A stretch of DNA of 64,000 nt, taken from positions 372,001 to 436,000 of the forward strand of contig JAKFAO010000004.1 in NCBI GenBank assembly GCA_021527695.1. The letters run 5' to 3'. The notes under the pieces were generated by a model that was given only the letters and a program-made list of their open reading frames with translations, searched no databases and was not told the origin of the DNA. Below, one piece after another: positions 22,273-33,675 of the stretch. This stretch comes from Naematelia aurantialba (lineage: Eukaryota; Basidiomycota; Tremellomycetes; Tremellales; Naemateliaceae). The position numbers were made by a program, and so were the translations under genes. Positions within the stretch are counted from its first letter, which is position 1. Every line of letters starts with the position of its first letter.

Positions 22273-24584
22273 ATGGCGTACCAGCCTCCGCATGTCCGGC
22301 GCCAACCCGTCCCGGGAAGAAGCACTATGGCTCCATCGGCGATATCAGCGGCGTCGGCGGCAGCGTCGGCTACTGCGAGCACCATCGCACCCACATCGAC
22401 AGAGGCAGCAGCAAGCGCCAGTCGGTTCCCTCCTGTTCGCTCAGAGTCGGCGTCCCGCTTCCCCGGGCAGAATGCAGCATCGTCGTCACTATCGCCTCAG
22501 CCTAGGAAACCGCCATCACCTCAGCACAGAAAACAGCTACCCCCTCGAGCCGGAGAGCCACATCAATCCAGAAACGGACAAGGAACCACCCCTCATCGTG
22601 ATCGTACGTTCTCGCCGCGAACAACCACGCACACAAATACAAACACACATGCAAGCCTGCAAGCCCCGGCAAGCGACCTCAAGCCAATGCGCCGCGACAG
22701 AGCTGCGGGTGGGAGAGCCGTGCTGGACCCGATGGAGATGATTCAGTCGGTGTCGAGGAGCGGCGGTGATGGTGCTGAGGGCGATGTGTGCGTGGCTCTC
22801 CTCTCCTCTCGCCTACCTTCTCTCCTCTCCTATCTTCTCTCCCCTCCCTTCTCTGCCCTCTGCACCCTGTCCTCTGTGTCGATACAAAGCCGCTTGATCG
22901 GATCTACCAATTGCCAAGCCACCCTTCGCGGCCGCTGATGAGGCAGTTTGAAGGACTGGACCGTGCAGGAGCAGTATCGGCAGTGGATCGGTCAGCGGGT
23001 GAGTGTGTGAGCGGTGAGCGAGGCGAGCGAGGCCGTGAGCGATTACGCGGCCGGGTGGTCAATGTGGACAGGACTATGACAAGTCAAAAACAGCACAGGG
23101 GAGGAGGGAGGACGGGACACGACACAATAGAGACACCGCTGACAGCCCAGCTCGACAAGCACTACGAGACCTTCTCGACGCCTCGACACACCCGCCCAGA
23201 TCCAGCGCGAGCCGACGAGATGCAGAGCCTCGCGAGCATCGTGCTTCTTTTCCGTACGTTCCGCGTCACCTCCCATCTTCCACTGCTCCCATGGCTCATT
23301 CCCTATCTTGGTTGTTCCGTGCTCCGTCACCCGCGCTCGACCTCTATGGTCGTACCACAGCCTACTTGACTTCCTCTGTGGTCGAACCAACAGCTCTACT
23401 TTGCTTGTACTTTGACACCGCAACCTCATGTGACAACTTGAGTTTCACGTGACCATCGCTCTCATATGACCACCTCTCGGCTCTACTGTGCATCGCTGTC
23501 CAGCTCATCCCCAGGCAAACTCCGCGAAGGCGTCGTAGCGTCCCGCAGGCTCGACGCATTCGCCATCGAAGGTGCGTGCTTCTCTGGACCATGTCAAGCT
23601 GACGGGCTGCTAGTGTTCGAGTCTTCAGCTCGGATATCCGTCCTCGCCGGGAACAGGCCACAGCTCCTCGCGTCGTTGTCGGCACTTGTTCCGGGGCTGT
23701 ACACTGCCGTATCTCCGACACCAACACCTACTCCCACTCGCAGCGAGACGCAATCGCAGCCACCAGAACAGGTGCAGCAACCCCAACCATTAGAGCATGT
23801 ACAGCAACCCCAACCATCAGAAAACGTACAACCACGTCCACAAACACAAACACAACCGATCGAACAAGCGCTCGCCTCTCTGTCCATCGCTGCCTCCCTC
23901 CCTGCCACCGCCGACGCCCGCCACGAGTTCACCAGCATCTTCCTACTGTACCGGCTGGTCACGTCCCCGACGCCCATCCAGGCAATGCACGAGCTGCTCG
24001 TCTCCCTCACTGCGCCTCGCGCTCCAACCCTCTTCCCGCCATTTTCCGTCCCTGCCCCCAACCCCGACCCTGTGTCAACTTCCACTTCCACTTCCACTTC
24101 CACTTCCACTTCCACTGCCACCTCCACTTCCACTTCCAACTCTACAGACCCGACGATCCTAGCCCTTGCCCCGATTTCAACGCCAGTCCCGACCCCGAGT
24201 TCCAGGGCAATCCCAGTGCCTTGCCGCCCAGCATGGACCGCCGCCCCCGGGATCGATATCGCGCGAATGGCGTACCCGCTGGCCGCGGCGCGGGCAATAT
24301 CGGACCACTCGTTCGACCCGCCAGCGTACTTTCGGCTCCTTGACGACCCCTCGGCGGGCGCGTACGAGCGGATCGTGCTTGGCTGGGCAGCGGAGAGCGT
24401 GAGAGAACGCGCGTGGGAGCGCATGCGGCGCGCGTACCTTGATGCAGGGGTTGCGTGGGTCGGTAAGTCCCTTGGGCTGGGCAGGGGGGAGGGAGAGGGA
24501 AGAGGGGCGGACCATGTAGAGGTGGAGAGGTGGGTCAGGGAGCGCGGCGGGATAGTCCAAGGCGCGAGGATCAAGATGCGATGA
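22273..24584 (+). CDS. SAC3/GANP-domain (PCI) protein, Thp3-like
   Basis: Probable mRNA-processing or export factor of the SAC3/GANP/Thp3 group, a PCI-type helical protein. The start MAYQPPHVRRQPVPGRS opens a disordered Pro/Ser/Arg-rich N-terminus of about 175 residues. Helical segments follow, including KPLDRIYQLPSHPSRPLM, then LREGVVASRRLDAFAIE joined over an intron to VFESSARISVLAGNRPQLLASL and LVPGLY. This corresponds to the family's IRQDLTVQ...FTVEVYE..AR.AL pattern. EFTSIFLLYRLVTSPTPIQAMHELL and YPLAAARAISDHSFDPPAYFRLLDD fit the later PCI helices. It ends VERWVRERGGIVQGARIKMR at 24584. Several introns; the limits between about 22785 and 23500 are uncertain. A CTTCCA hexanucleotide run (24079-24145) encodes a Ser-Thr linker. 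Which SAC3 subfamily is a guess. Confidence 0.6.
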
Positions 24585-25275
24585 CGCAGCAGGGTGGGAC
24601 TCTGAGCTCGTCTTCTGCAGCACGTATATTTCTCTGGCGCACGTCGATCCTCGCATCGATCCGCAGCACACATGATCTTCAGTCACCCGGCGTCCGTGGC
24701 TCATTTCTGTACCACTGCATTTGTAGCACTACCACTGAAACGAAATTGCATCCGACGCAGGATCGGATACAATTCATACCCGAATTCGAGATTTGGCCTT
24801 CGTCCGTCCGCCGCCCGCGTCTTTTTTGTCTCGACGTCGTCCGACGAGACGACGACGACGTATCTCCTTTTGGGTCGCCGAGAAAGCATGCATGGCGTGG
24901 GCTGGCGTCGTAGCTCTAGCTCTCGAGGCATGGCGCCTCAGAGCAGTCCCGTAGGAGCCGGGAGACGCGGGCACAGACGTGGCCCAGGTTATCGCAAGAC
25001 CTTCAGGATATCGTATTTGGACCGTCGAGACAGAGCATATCCCCCCGGTCAATCGCCGGGCACATGATCCCCGAGAGCCGGGACTCGCTCGACGCACAGC
25101 CCTCGGCTACAGCCCACACGCAGGTTAAACTGCACACTCTGGACTCTTTGAGCACGTACAAATGGACTCTCCTGCTTGACACTGCCCCTATAACCTACTG
25201 CACTCGGCACCGTTTCGTCAAAAGCACTCTATCGCGCTTCCAAGAAGCAGTGACGACCTTACTTCTCGTAACGCC
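24585..25275. other. Intergenic, no supported gene
   Basis: About 690 bp with no convincing ORF by codon bias. It contains the 3' end of the SAC3-like gene and the promoter of whatever is read from 25276. Confidence 0.4.
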
Positions 25276-25800
25276 ATGTCGCTGCTCTCACCGCTCTCGC
25301 TCCCACTCTCGCCGTCACCGTCACCGTCGCCGTCGCCTCTCTCCTCACCTGGCACGACTTCGCACCCATCTTGCTCGCTCCCCGTGCCCCCAAGCACCTC
25401 CCGCACGACCTCGCACGGCTCTTCCTCTTCCTCCTCTTCTTCTTTGCCTCCTCCATCCTTCCCAGCCTTGTCTGCATCCGCATCCGCATCCGCACCGGCG
25501 ACCCGCTCCGCTCTCCACCTGCCTACCTTTGCGGCATCGTCGCTACCGGCATTCTGCGAGACCGCTCCATGGCCGGAACCAGAAACCATCTCGTATCGAC
25601 TCAGAGGTTCGCCAGACGTGTACGTCCTTCCCTGCCTGAGCATGGCTGGCGATCCCCCGCACAATCCGCACAATCCAGACGATCCACCCAACACGCGAGC
25701 GGGAGGGGCAGGGGGACGGGCGAGGCGCAAGCCAGGGAAGGATGGAAAGGACGGCGACAAGGAGAAGAAAGGGTGGAAGTACAGGCCTTTCTGGCGGTGA
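25276..25800 (+). CDS. Uncertain Ser/Pro-rich ORF with basic C-terminus
   Basis: Not recognised. An uninterrupted 174-codon ORF starts MSLLSPLSLPLSPSPSP, is Ser/Pro-rich for about 110 residues, then reads ETISYRLRGSPDVYVLPCLSMAG and ends in a charged, aromatic tail (KDGDKEKKGWKYRPFWR). Codon use is mixed. An alternative plus frame of the first half encodes a hydrophobic stretch (VAALTALAPTLAVTVTVAVASLL, then RLFLFLLFFFASSILP) with strongly C-ending codons. A spliced membrane protein using that frame first is therefore equally possible. Treat as provisional. Confidence 0.3.
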   Translation: MSLLSPLSLPLSPSPSPSPSPLSSPGTTSHPSCSLPVPPSTSRTTSHGSSSSSSSSLPPPSFPALSASASASAPATRSALHLPTFAASSLPAFCETAPWPEPETISYRLRGSPDVYVLPCLSMAGDPPHNPHNPDDPPNTRAGGAGGRARRKPGKDGKDGDKEKKGWKYRPFWR

Positions 25801-26709
25801 TGGCGGTCACTTGATGCTCTTCACTCTCTATCTTTCTCGTGGTATTCGTCCCCTACGGGGGAAGAAAGGTGCGCGGCATTCAAAGCGGCAGGCCAGGTGT
25901 TGTATTCATGTATCCATACGCATAATTCGTTCCTCACCGCCCTGATGCAGTCAGCTACCACGTTTCCGCCACGTTGTGTCGAATCCCCGCGATTTCGCTT
26001 AGGACATTTGTTTACCTCCAGGGCACGTTTCAGGGTCTCGGGGCCTTGGGTGACGCATTGACCGGCCCATCCGATGTTTCATGTTTTTGTTTCTTTCCTT
26101 GCACTTTCCCTTTTCATGTGGTGCGTTATACCTCGTCCCACGAGCAGCTGAAGCATCTCTCGACTTGCACCACTACCCATGCAGCAGGACCATGGATAGG
26201 GGGAGCTGTGCTGCGCTATGGGCGGGTACACGGCAGCTGGCGCAGGTCAACCTGGCGTCATGCCAGATGCCAAGTTGTTAGGGACAATTGTAGAGTGAGA
26301 TGGTCCATGCGTCGTGTCAGTTGCCTCCCCCCCTTTTTACGCTGTACACAATAGCCCTCCTTTGAATGTCCTTTCCCCCACCGTCGCCAGGGGCCGCAGC
26401 ACCCTCTCCCTCCCTCCCTCCTCCATTCCCGCTTTCCTCTCTTGCCTTTCATCGCTCTTTCGTCAACCACATCGACTCTCACTTTGCATTTACATCTCGA
26501 CTCGACTCACCAACGACACTCGTTCGACCTACGCTCTTTCAGCTCGACTCGACACACCAACACACAGCGACCTCCCGACTCGCCCACCTTGACCTTGCCC
26601 TTGGACCGACCCCCCCCCCCACCAGCTCTGTCTGCGCATCACTCAACGCCGTCGCCGACCCCAACCGTCCCGGGTTCCTTTCCCTTCTCGACACCTGTAC
26701 ATCGGCGGC
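25801..26709. other. Upstream region of the secreted barrel protein
   Basis: About 900 bp. The last 370 bases are strongly pyrimidine-rich with repeated CGACTCG motifs and a C10 run near 26607-26616, as often seen in promoters and leaders of highly expressed basidiomycete genes. No separate gene is supported. Confidence 0.45.
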
Positions 26710-28198
26710 ATGCTCGGCCTCTACCCTACCAGACTGGCGGCGCTCGTCCTCCCCGTGCTCTCGCTGGTCGGCGCATCGCACATCCGGCCACTGCACAAGC
26801 GGCATCAGAACCCCAAGCGGAACTTCGACCTGATCGCGGAGCGTGACGTCGAGCTCCGCGCCGACCAGTCCCCCGTCGAACGTAGCGGACAGCTGGTCAA
26901 GCGAGAAACGTATTCAGGCGATGGCACGTATTTCTACGTCGGCCTCGGCGCTTGCGGTGGGTCGGCTCTGGACAGCCATGCAGAAGTGTGCTGATGGCCC
27001 GTGTTTCCTCTTCACCTTGCCTATCATCGCTATGCCCCATTCACCCGCTCTGTGCTTCCCCACTCGCCTGAAATCTGCTCTCCTCACCGCCTGCATCCCG
27101 TCGTTGTCGTCCCCCTGGCACCAAACAGGCCAGAACTCGCAAGACAGCGATTTGATGGTCGCCCTGAGTACGTGTTCCTTTCTGGTCATCGTGTTCCTTT
27201 CTGTCATCGAGTTGCACTAAACCCGGCACAGACTATCAGCAATACGGCGACGGATGTCAGTTGCTCTCCCCTGACCACACCGCGCATCTCTGACAGAGTG
27301 CAGACCCTGGACCGCAGTGTTTCAAGTACATCACCGTCCAAGCCAACGGCATCACCGTCGGTGGAATTGAAATCCTTGGTCAGTCTTGTTGGCTTTGCAT
27401 GCACAAATCAGTGCGGGAAGCACTGCTACTCTCTCGATGCGCCATGTGCTGATATGCTCAGACGAGTGCCCTTCGTGCCCCAACGTGGGCGATCTCGACA
27501 TGTCACCCGGCGTGAGCTGTCCCATGTTCTCCCTTCTCAAGGCAATGTTGACGCTGGCGCAGCTGTTCCAGAAGTTTGTTCCGGGAGAAGATATCGCCGT
27601 AATCGGCGAAATTCAAATCACCTGGTGGTTCGATGATGACTCGAGCAGTAGTAGCGTGAGTGGTCATCGAGATACACACCCAAGCTGGAGCTGACACGAG
27701 CAGACGACTACAAGTTCAACCTCGAAGTGGGTCGCGCCTACCTCGACGTATACGCCAGCTTCCTCCACATCCACCTGGGAAGCGCCGACATCAACCTGGA
27801 CCCCGGCCTCATCCACCTCGACCTGGGTCGCTCCGTCGTCCACATGGACGCCAACATCCACCTCCACCTGGGTCGCACCCTCCACTTCAACCTGGGTTGA
27901 GTCATCGTCGTCCACCTGGTCCTCATCTTCGTCGTGGTGGACCAGCTCGTCCACCACCAGCTCGTCCTCCACCAGTACCACCAGCACCACCAACAACACC
28001 TCCGTGAATCCTTATGTCGCGACATCGTCGTATTCCCCCATCGCGTCAGCTAGCAGCTCGTCCAACTCCACTTCGGATGGCACAACCGATTCCAGCTCGA
28101 CCACATCGACATACGTAGGGAACTTGGAGGCCATCAATGGCCTCGTAACAAACTACGGGCAGATTGTCGTCCTCGCCGCTGGAGGGCAGGTCTCGTGA
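26710..28198 (+). CDS. Secreted double-psi beta-barrel (RlpA/expansin-like) protein with Ser/Thr/Trp stalk
   Basis: Extracellular protein of the fungal DPBB group (barwin/expansin/RlpA-like). MLGLYPTRLAALVLPVLSLVGA is a signal peptide, followed by a dibasic-rich stretch (HKRHQNPKR ... VKRETYSG) that may be processed. The barrel is spread over about six exons: GDGTYFYVGLGACG, GQNSQDSDLMVALN, YQQYGDG, PQCFKYITVQANGITVGGIEIL, DECPSCPNVGDLDMSPG, LFQKFVPGEDIAVIGEIQITWWF. These hold the usual GACG, the CPSC and D-x-S motifs. The C-terminus is an imperfect repeat STSTWVAPTSTWTPAS (27715-27900), then long Ser/Thr and a last NLEAINGLVTNYGQIVVLAAGGQVS. The stalk should be heavily O-glycosylated. There is no convincing GPI signal. 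A wall-loosening or ligand-binding role is inferred; many fungal members have no known activity. Confidence 0.8.
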
Positions 28199-29206
28199 TC
28201 CTGTGCTACGTCCGGTCTCAGCCTGCTACCATAGACTTCTGCACCACGGCCAAGGGTGACGCGACATGGCGGCGACTACTTTTACTATTCATCAACTTTG
28301 GTTCACGTTATGTTTCAGCAGCACAAGGACAATCCTCTTGCTATTCTTCGTTTTCGCATTTGTCTCACTTTCGTCGCCGCCGCCGACTTGCCCTTTGCCG
28401 TTGCTTTCGCTTCCTCTCAATTCTAGTTTAACGACGCTTGTATGTTCACGACGGCGGGTCCTTGATGGACCAGGGATGAGGGTAGGGGAGAGGTTCGAGG
28501 AAGGGGAAAAGGAAGCAACGAGGGGGGGTCATGGGAGGGGAAGACGGCAACGAGAAGGGATGAAGGGGAGACAGGACAGCAAGGGAGGGAATCAACATGT
28601 GGCATATGCACAATGTCTGTCTGTGGTATTGACTGATTTCTGGCTAGTGAGCAAGGCGAGCAGGAGTCTCATGACGCTCAATCGACCAGCTGTACTGGGG
28701 TTTACGGTGACGTGACAATAGTCCTGGCAATTGGGGTGCTCGCTCTCGCTCACGCAGAGTCACTGACGAGGGTTCTCCGAGCCCAAGACTTGTTGAAGAC
28801 TTCAGGGGTCAAGGCGGATGTGCTGGTACGGCCACAGCTGGGGCATCTGCCGCGCCAGGTACCATGCTCAATAGGTCGCGGCACTGAACCGCACCCTTGA
28901 TGTCGTACGCTGACCCAGACTGAGTAATGTGGCCAAACTACACTCTGGTCAGGTGACCAGCTGGAAGTCGTGCAAGTCGTGGATGCTTGGTTGTTTCTAA
29001 GAGTGGTCTGCATGTGCTGTACAACTGCCGGCTTCCGTGTGTACGTCCGGCCACTGGCAGACTGAGCGACAGCTGTCTTGCAGAACCCTAGCGGGTCTAC
29101 AAGAGAATACGGTCAATGCATATTCTAGTGACAGCCGAGTGGCAAGGTATAGTCAGTCGATGCCATCAAGGGCGATGCATTCTTCCGCACAAGAGGTCAT
29201 GTAGAC
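28199..29206. other. Intergenic, start of the gene-poor stretch
   Basis: About 1 kb, with a G-rich segment near 28480-28560. ORFs are short and unsupported. Confidence 0.4.
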
Positions 29207-29620
29207 TTATACACCAGCCCCTTCAAACGCTGACAGTGGAATACCGCTGTCCTCCAGCCTCAATCTCGGCTGCGTGTTGTCCGGTTCGTTCTCCTGACTG
29301 ACGGAATAACCGTTCCTGCGGTACGAGTCGTAGTCGAAGGAGCTCCGGAGCCCGCGCGTCTGCACGTACGCCATCGATGAGCTGTCGACCGAGAGACAAT
29401 GGACACACTGCACGTCCCGCTGTTCGTTGCCCACCGTCACCTCGACCCTAAAGTGGATTATGCGCATGGCACCCTGAGAGGCGGTGCTGCCACTCTGGTT
29501 TGCGAGAGAGAGGGTGGCGTTACGCACTAGCGTTTGCAGGCGCGCAACATCTGCGTTTCCTCCCGCGGATGAACGCTGCCCGCTTCGGCCACTGAGTTGG
29601 TTGGTGGATGAGCTGGACAT
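29207..29620 (-). CDS. Small hypothetical protein A (array family candidate)
   Basis: Not recognised from any named family. A single-exon ORF of 137 residues. A Ser/Gly-rich N-terminus (MSSSSTNQLSGRSGQRSS) leads to a predicted helix (ARLQTLVRNATLSLANQ) and strands (MRIIHFRVEVTVG, VQCVHCLSVDSSSMAYVQTRG), and ends RLEDSGIPLSAFEGAGV. The order 'Ser-rich start, L-x2-L-x3-A helix, basic/aromatic strand pair' recurs by eye in other minus-strand ORFs to the right. A CATATAAATT box lies about 130 bases upstream. Presence of a real gene is likely but not proven. Confidence 0.5.
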   Translation of the reverse strand: MSSSSTNQLSGRSGQRSSAGGNADVARLQTLVRNATLSLANQSGSTASQGAMRIIHFRVEVTVGNEQRDVQCVHCLSVDSSSMAYVQTRGLRSSFDYDSYRRNGYSVSQENEPDNTQPRLRLEDSGIPLSAFEGAGV

Positions 29621-30993
29621 TGGGGCTGGTTCCTGACTGTTCTCGACGGAGCGAGGGGTAGGTTATGTATTCTGGTGTTCGGTGGCGTTGGAGTGAATGT
29701 TGCAAGTGGATGAGAGAGGGAACTCACTCTGTCCAGCCCAAGTGGCGAATTTATATGTCCAGCGGCAGCTGCAGTCTCGACCTTATCGCCTCTCCTTCCC
29801 ACTCCAGGGTTGCATTGTTTCCGCTTCCGCCAAGCTTGAACAACTTGGCGTTCACATCCCTCTCGCCGAGCACCCCGATGCTGTCAAGAAGAGGACATTG
29901 GAGGTGCTATGGATTGCCGAACTTCTCCCACCGTGGTAATGACAATCTCCCACGGCACGGAACTACATGTCAAAGTGCCGCACCAAGGGTGATAAGGCTT
30001 CTCCCCTCTTTCCTTTCAGATAGCAAACTCATCTCCTATCATCGGTGGAGGGGGAGGCCATAAGTGATAGCCAATCTCCCCTAGTCGGACCTGACTGGAA
30101 AAGGTCACAGAGTGGACCCAATTTGGGAAACTGATTAGGGGAAATGTGGGAAGTGTGAGATTCAAGAAGTATTGTCCTGTGAGTCTTCCATGGTCTTGCA
30201 AAATGAGAATAATCCGTGCCATCGTGTGAACCTCGCATGGTAGAGCTCCCCGCTGTCATTTGCTTCTGGCCTTCCGTCTGCTGGAAGCTGGCGCAGAAAC
30301 TTGGGTTAGTGGGGCCAGCCAGCACCTACTCTGCACTCCCCCACCCCCCTCGTTCGTATTCCATGGGTACGCTCCAGGAATACGCTGGACACTTCGTTCA
30401 AATTCATATGCTCCTGTTCTTGTTGAGTTCAATAGTCCGCCTCTTGTATGGTGTCCTAAACGGGTGTTCGAGGCATGGTCACCTAATTGGCCACACAGCG
30501 TATCCACGGTACCGTACGTGCGGTTCTAAAACTACCAAAGATACTGAAGGAGCAACACCGGCTGAGGGGCGACTCGCATGCCCTCTCACGGTATTGCTTC
30601 TGGCGGGATGTCTGCTTGCCCTTCTCCTTTGTTTGGCAGGCAAGTTCATTCCTGTGGCATCTCCGCGCATCTGTGAACAGCTCGTTGCTGGTGATCGAAT
30701 TTGTCCGCCTTATGGGCGTTGCTCAGGCCCTCTATGAAGTCAACCGGCCACGTTTACGACGAATGGCAGGGATACTCTAGCTGTTGTCATTGATCACAAA
30801 TTTTAGCTCAGCTCTTCACTGGTATAGTCGGGCAGTAGCAAGTATGGCCTGTGCGAGGCAGGCGAGCAGCCAGAAGCTATTTCCAGTCAGATGCATCGCC
30901 TATGAACAAGAGCAGCAGCACGCGGGGACTGGTCCATGAGAATGGAGCCATCTCGTCATCATCTCTTGACTTTACCTCCTCGTCTCAGCTACA
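29621..30993. other. Intergenic spacer within the small-gene array
   Basis: About 1.4 kb with short ORFs on both strands. None has good codon bias or a recognisable motif. It includes the hypothetical A promoter. Confidence 0.4.
29749..29758 (-). promoter_or_regulatory. TATA-like box of hypothetical A
   Basis: The minus strand reads CATATAAATT about 130 bases upstream of the ATG at 29620. A very similar CATATAAACC lies upstream of the array member starting at 38036. Confidence 0.4.
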
Positions 30994-31407
30994 TTACGTG
31001 GAGCCTGGCCCCTTCTTGCTCAGCCAGTAAGAGTGCTCCACTTTGCCGTCTTTGCCGCGCACACCTGCCTCTCTTTCGGACACTTCTGGCAAGACAGAAC
31101 CCTCGTTGCACCAGGTCACGGTGTTGTCATCCACCGAGGTTATCGCTGCACGAGATGGACGGCTGGCATCGCCCTCCCTCATCACAAGATGCATCCAGAC
31201 GGTCTTCCTGCCGCTGGGCTCTACCACCACGAAGCGGGCGCCCGCCAGGCTTGGGTAAGTAAGGCCCTTGGCGCGGGTCTCGACCTGCTCGGCCAACCTG
31301 TCAAGCGTCTCGACAGCCGTTGACGTGGAGCCGACGGACGTGGCCTGTCGTGTGGTCCCCGTCCCAGAACCCGTGCCCTGGGTAGTCGTCCCCGTCCTGT
31401 TGCTCAT
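30994..31407 (-). CDS. Small hypothetical protein B (weak array family candidate)
   Basis: Not recognised. A single-exon ORF of 137 residues. Thr/Gly/Ser-rich start (MSNRTGTTTQGTGSGTG), helix VETLDRLAEQVETRAKGL, then a strand-rich part (ARFVVVEPSGRKTVWMHLVMREGD, AAITSVDDNTVTWCNEGSVLPE) and a basic end KVEHSYWLSKKGPGST. Same length, strand and layout as hypothetical A, but residue identity is low, so kinship is tentative. A GATAAATAC box lies about 90 bases upstream on the minus strand. Confidence 0.5.
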   Translation of the reverse strand: MSNRTGTTTQGTGSGTGTTRQATSVGSTSTAVETLDRLAEQVETRAKGLTYPSLAGARFVVVEPSGRKTVWMHLVMREGDASRPSRAAITSVDDNTVTWCNEGSVLPEVSEREAGVRGKDGKVEHSYWLSKKGPGST

Positions 31408-32892
31408 GATATCTGTGTATGTGTAGAAGACGTAAAGAGGGAATGTGGTGGATGATTTGGATGATGGCCAGGCAGAGCACCCTATCCCTGGCGGTATTTA
31501 TCCCTATACCAGAGTGGGGGATGCCTTCTCGCCCCAGTGTTCGCACGAAGAAGAGGGGATAAAGGGCAGCCCTCTGGCAATCTCATCAAAGGATACATAT
31601 GCGCCTCCCCATTGGATCTTGCTCCTTCTTCGGATAAGCATGATCCGGTGTATGCAGAGCCTATCTCCAAGCGTTCTTGCTCAAGACGTTCCCAGTGGAA
31701 ATCTCCATCCCCAAGCTTCGATATGGAAGGCCGCGAAAGAGGGCTTCTGCCCATTCGCAAAGACCCAGCTTCGAGCTCTCGGATCCCACTCGCATATCGG
31801 GTACGCGAGACGCTGAGAAGCACGGACATGGGGTACGCACGTTGCTGAGAAGCACGGTAGTCGTGGGTTCGTGGGCGCGTGGGCGCGCCTGCTTGCGATT
31901 CCCTGAATGCCAGCTCTACCCGAGCTTCTGACGGGGGAACCGCAAACACGTACCCGCGTGATCGATTGGCCGCGCTCCAGACCGTTGGGCTTCACGCTCG
32001 CCTACAGGGATCCAGATCCTAAGATACCAGGGATACAACATCGTCTTCGTGGGAGCTATCTTCTTGAGATGGACTGACTGAGCGCTACAAGCCCAAAGCT
32101 TCCCAGTGGAGAACGCGGGAAGACGCCGCTACGTGATCGATCTCGCCTTGGACCCCACCAGCTGTTGTGGAGCGCAAGATGTTCATTCCCAGACCGTGTG
32201 TGGGAGAGTTCCTGCACAAGATGTACCACAGGAGAGCCCCAATCATGAAGGTTCTGATGGAAGTCCATCGCAAAATACTTCTGGTCAGAGATTCCCCACA
32301 GGTGTGGTAGCTTTCGAAGCCACCGCCACGCCGGCGCAGGGGTTGGAGGTGGCGCACGGACTCATGCCCACGCTGTATGAAAATGTGGTGTGGACGTTTG
32401 TGATAGAGTGTATCGGAGGGCTACCGTGGCCCCTAGTCAGCAGAATGATACAGGACGTAGTAGCTACAAAGTATAGGCGCCAAAGTATACGCGTATCCCT
32501 AGCAGCTTTCTCGAGACGCCACTGTCGCTTGGAGTTGATTCCACGGTGGCGACCAGTTGAGACTGTGAGTTCTAAGAGTACTCGTAGCTCGGAACTAATT
32601 CAACACATCACTTCAGTCCTGGACCACCTTGTCCCTGGCCATAAGTAACTGGAAGGATACTGGAGCTTTCCAGTACAGCGGTCATAACAGCTGAACCATT
32701 CCAGAGCAACAGGAGGCCGGACTACGATAGGTCGTCGTCAGGACGGTCAAAGAGTGCACATTGACCAACCGCCGCAGTTCATCACAAAGGAACAGTATTG
32801 GGGGCCCATGCATTCAGGATTGTGGATAGTTAGCAAGATTGCGCTCAACATATATGCATGCAGTCGCAAACGTGGACACAGTGGACGGCCAG
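31408..32892. other. Intergenic spacer within the array
   Basis: About 1.5 kb. It holds a repeated GCTGAGAAGCACGG (near 31812 and 31845) and TCCCAGTGGA (near 31690 and 32101). Longer plus-strand ORFs (for example 32106-32648) lack codon bias or motifs and are not called. Confidence 0.4.
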
Positions 32893-33675
32893 TCAACCCC
32901 TGGGATATTCAGTTGAACTGCCTCCTTGGAAGAATTGTGGAATCCCATCCCAGCGAGGAACACCACGGCCAGAGGGTGTGGGGACCTGCGATGCCTCGTC
33001 CGAGTCAGGAAGATCAGCCATTCCAGAGGATAGTGACACCACATTCTGCCACCGCATTAGGGGTTCAAGAGGAGGCGTGACCTGAGGCTGTTCTTCCTCA
33101 TTTACGGATGGTGGAGATGAATCATCAGGCTCCCGATATGGTCCACTTGGCTCAGGGAGTCTGTCGTCACCTTGGAAGAGAAGTGGGAACTCATCCCAAC
33201 CGTTGACATAGGTGCTAAGTATGTTCGTGTTACTCCGGCCCAAATATGCGGATAAAGGCTCTCGCGTTTGGTGGAATTCGCAGCTCCCTGCTGCGTGGGT
33301 ATATGCGCGGCTACAGGATACTGAATGAACCCAGCCAAATACTCCTCCATTCTCGTGGCGTACTCGGAAATGCACGTCGATCCTCCCGTGGGATGCATCA
33401 TGGGAATGCCCGGAGATTCGCCTCATAGCCGTCCGGATGAGATAATCCAGGCGTTCCTTTCCCCCGTGGACGCTTTGTTCTGCGAGCGCTTGAGAAACGG
33501 TTAGAATGTCACGTCCATTTACGAGCTTGTCAATTTGAAGGTTGCTGATATTGCTGTTGCTAGGCGTCGAAGAAGAGCCTGAAGCGGCGCTTGTTTGCTC
33601 TGCGCTCACAGCAAGGGCTGGTCGAACACTGGCAGTGGAGTTACCCACGCATGTCGACCCTGGCGAAACGGACAT
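32893..33675 (-). CDS. Small hypothetical protein C (array family candidate)
   Basis: Not recognised. A 260-residue single-exon ORF. Ser/Ala-rich start, a helix (KERLDYLIRTAMRRIS), then GRIDVHFRVRHENGGVFGWVHSVSC, which aligns by eye with hypothetical A (RLQTLVRNATLSL ... RIIHFRVEVTVG ... VQCVHCLSV). The C-terminal part is Pro/Glu-rich (DDSSPPSVNEEEQPQVTPPLEP) and probably disordered. Minus strand like its neighbours. Confidence 0.5.
   Translation of the reverse strand: MSVSPGSTCVGNSTASVRPALAVSAEQTSAASGSSSTPSNSNISNLQIDKLVNGRDILTVSQALAEQSVHGGKERLDYLIRTAMRRISGHSHDASHGRIDVHFRVRHENGGVFGWVHSVSCSRAYTHAAGSCEFHQTREPLSAYLGRSNTNILSTYVNGWDEFPLLFQGDDRLPEPSGPYREPDDSSPPSVNEEEQPQVTPPLEPLMRWQNVVSLSSGMADLPDSDEASQVPTPSGRGVPRWDGIPQFFQGGSSTEYPRG

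Noticed and set aside
25218..25760. Acidic minus-strand ORF (180 codons)
   Set aside because: Poly-Glu is the complement of Ser/Phe-rich plus codons; no motif and no start context.
27664..27999. Val/Asp/Glu-rich minus-strand ORF
   Set aside because: Antisense of the STSTW repeat in the secreted barrel protein.
32106..32648. Plus-strand ORF of 180 codons within the array region
   Set aside because: No codon bias, no motif, and no promoter or splice support.
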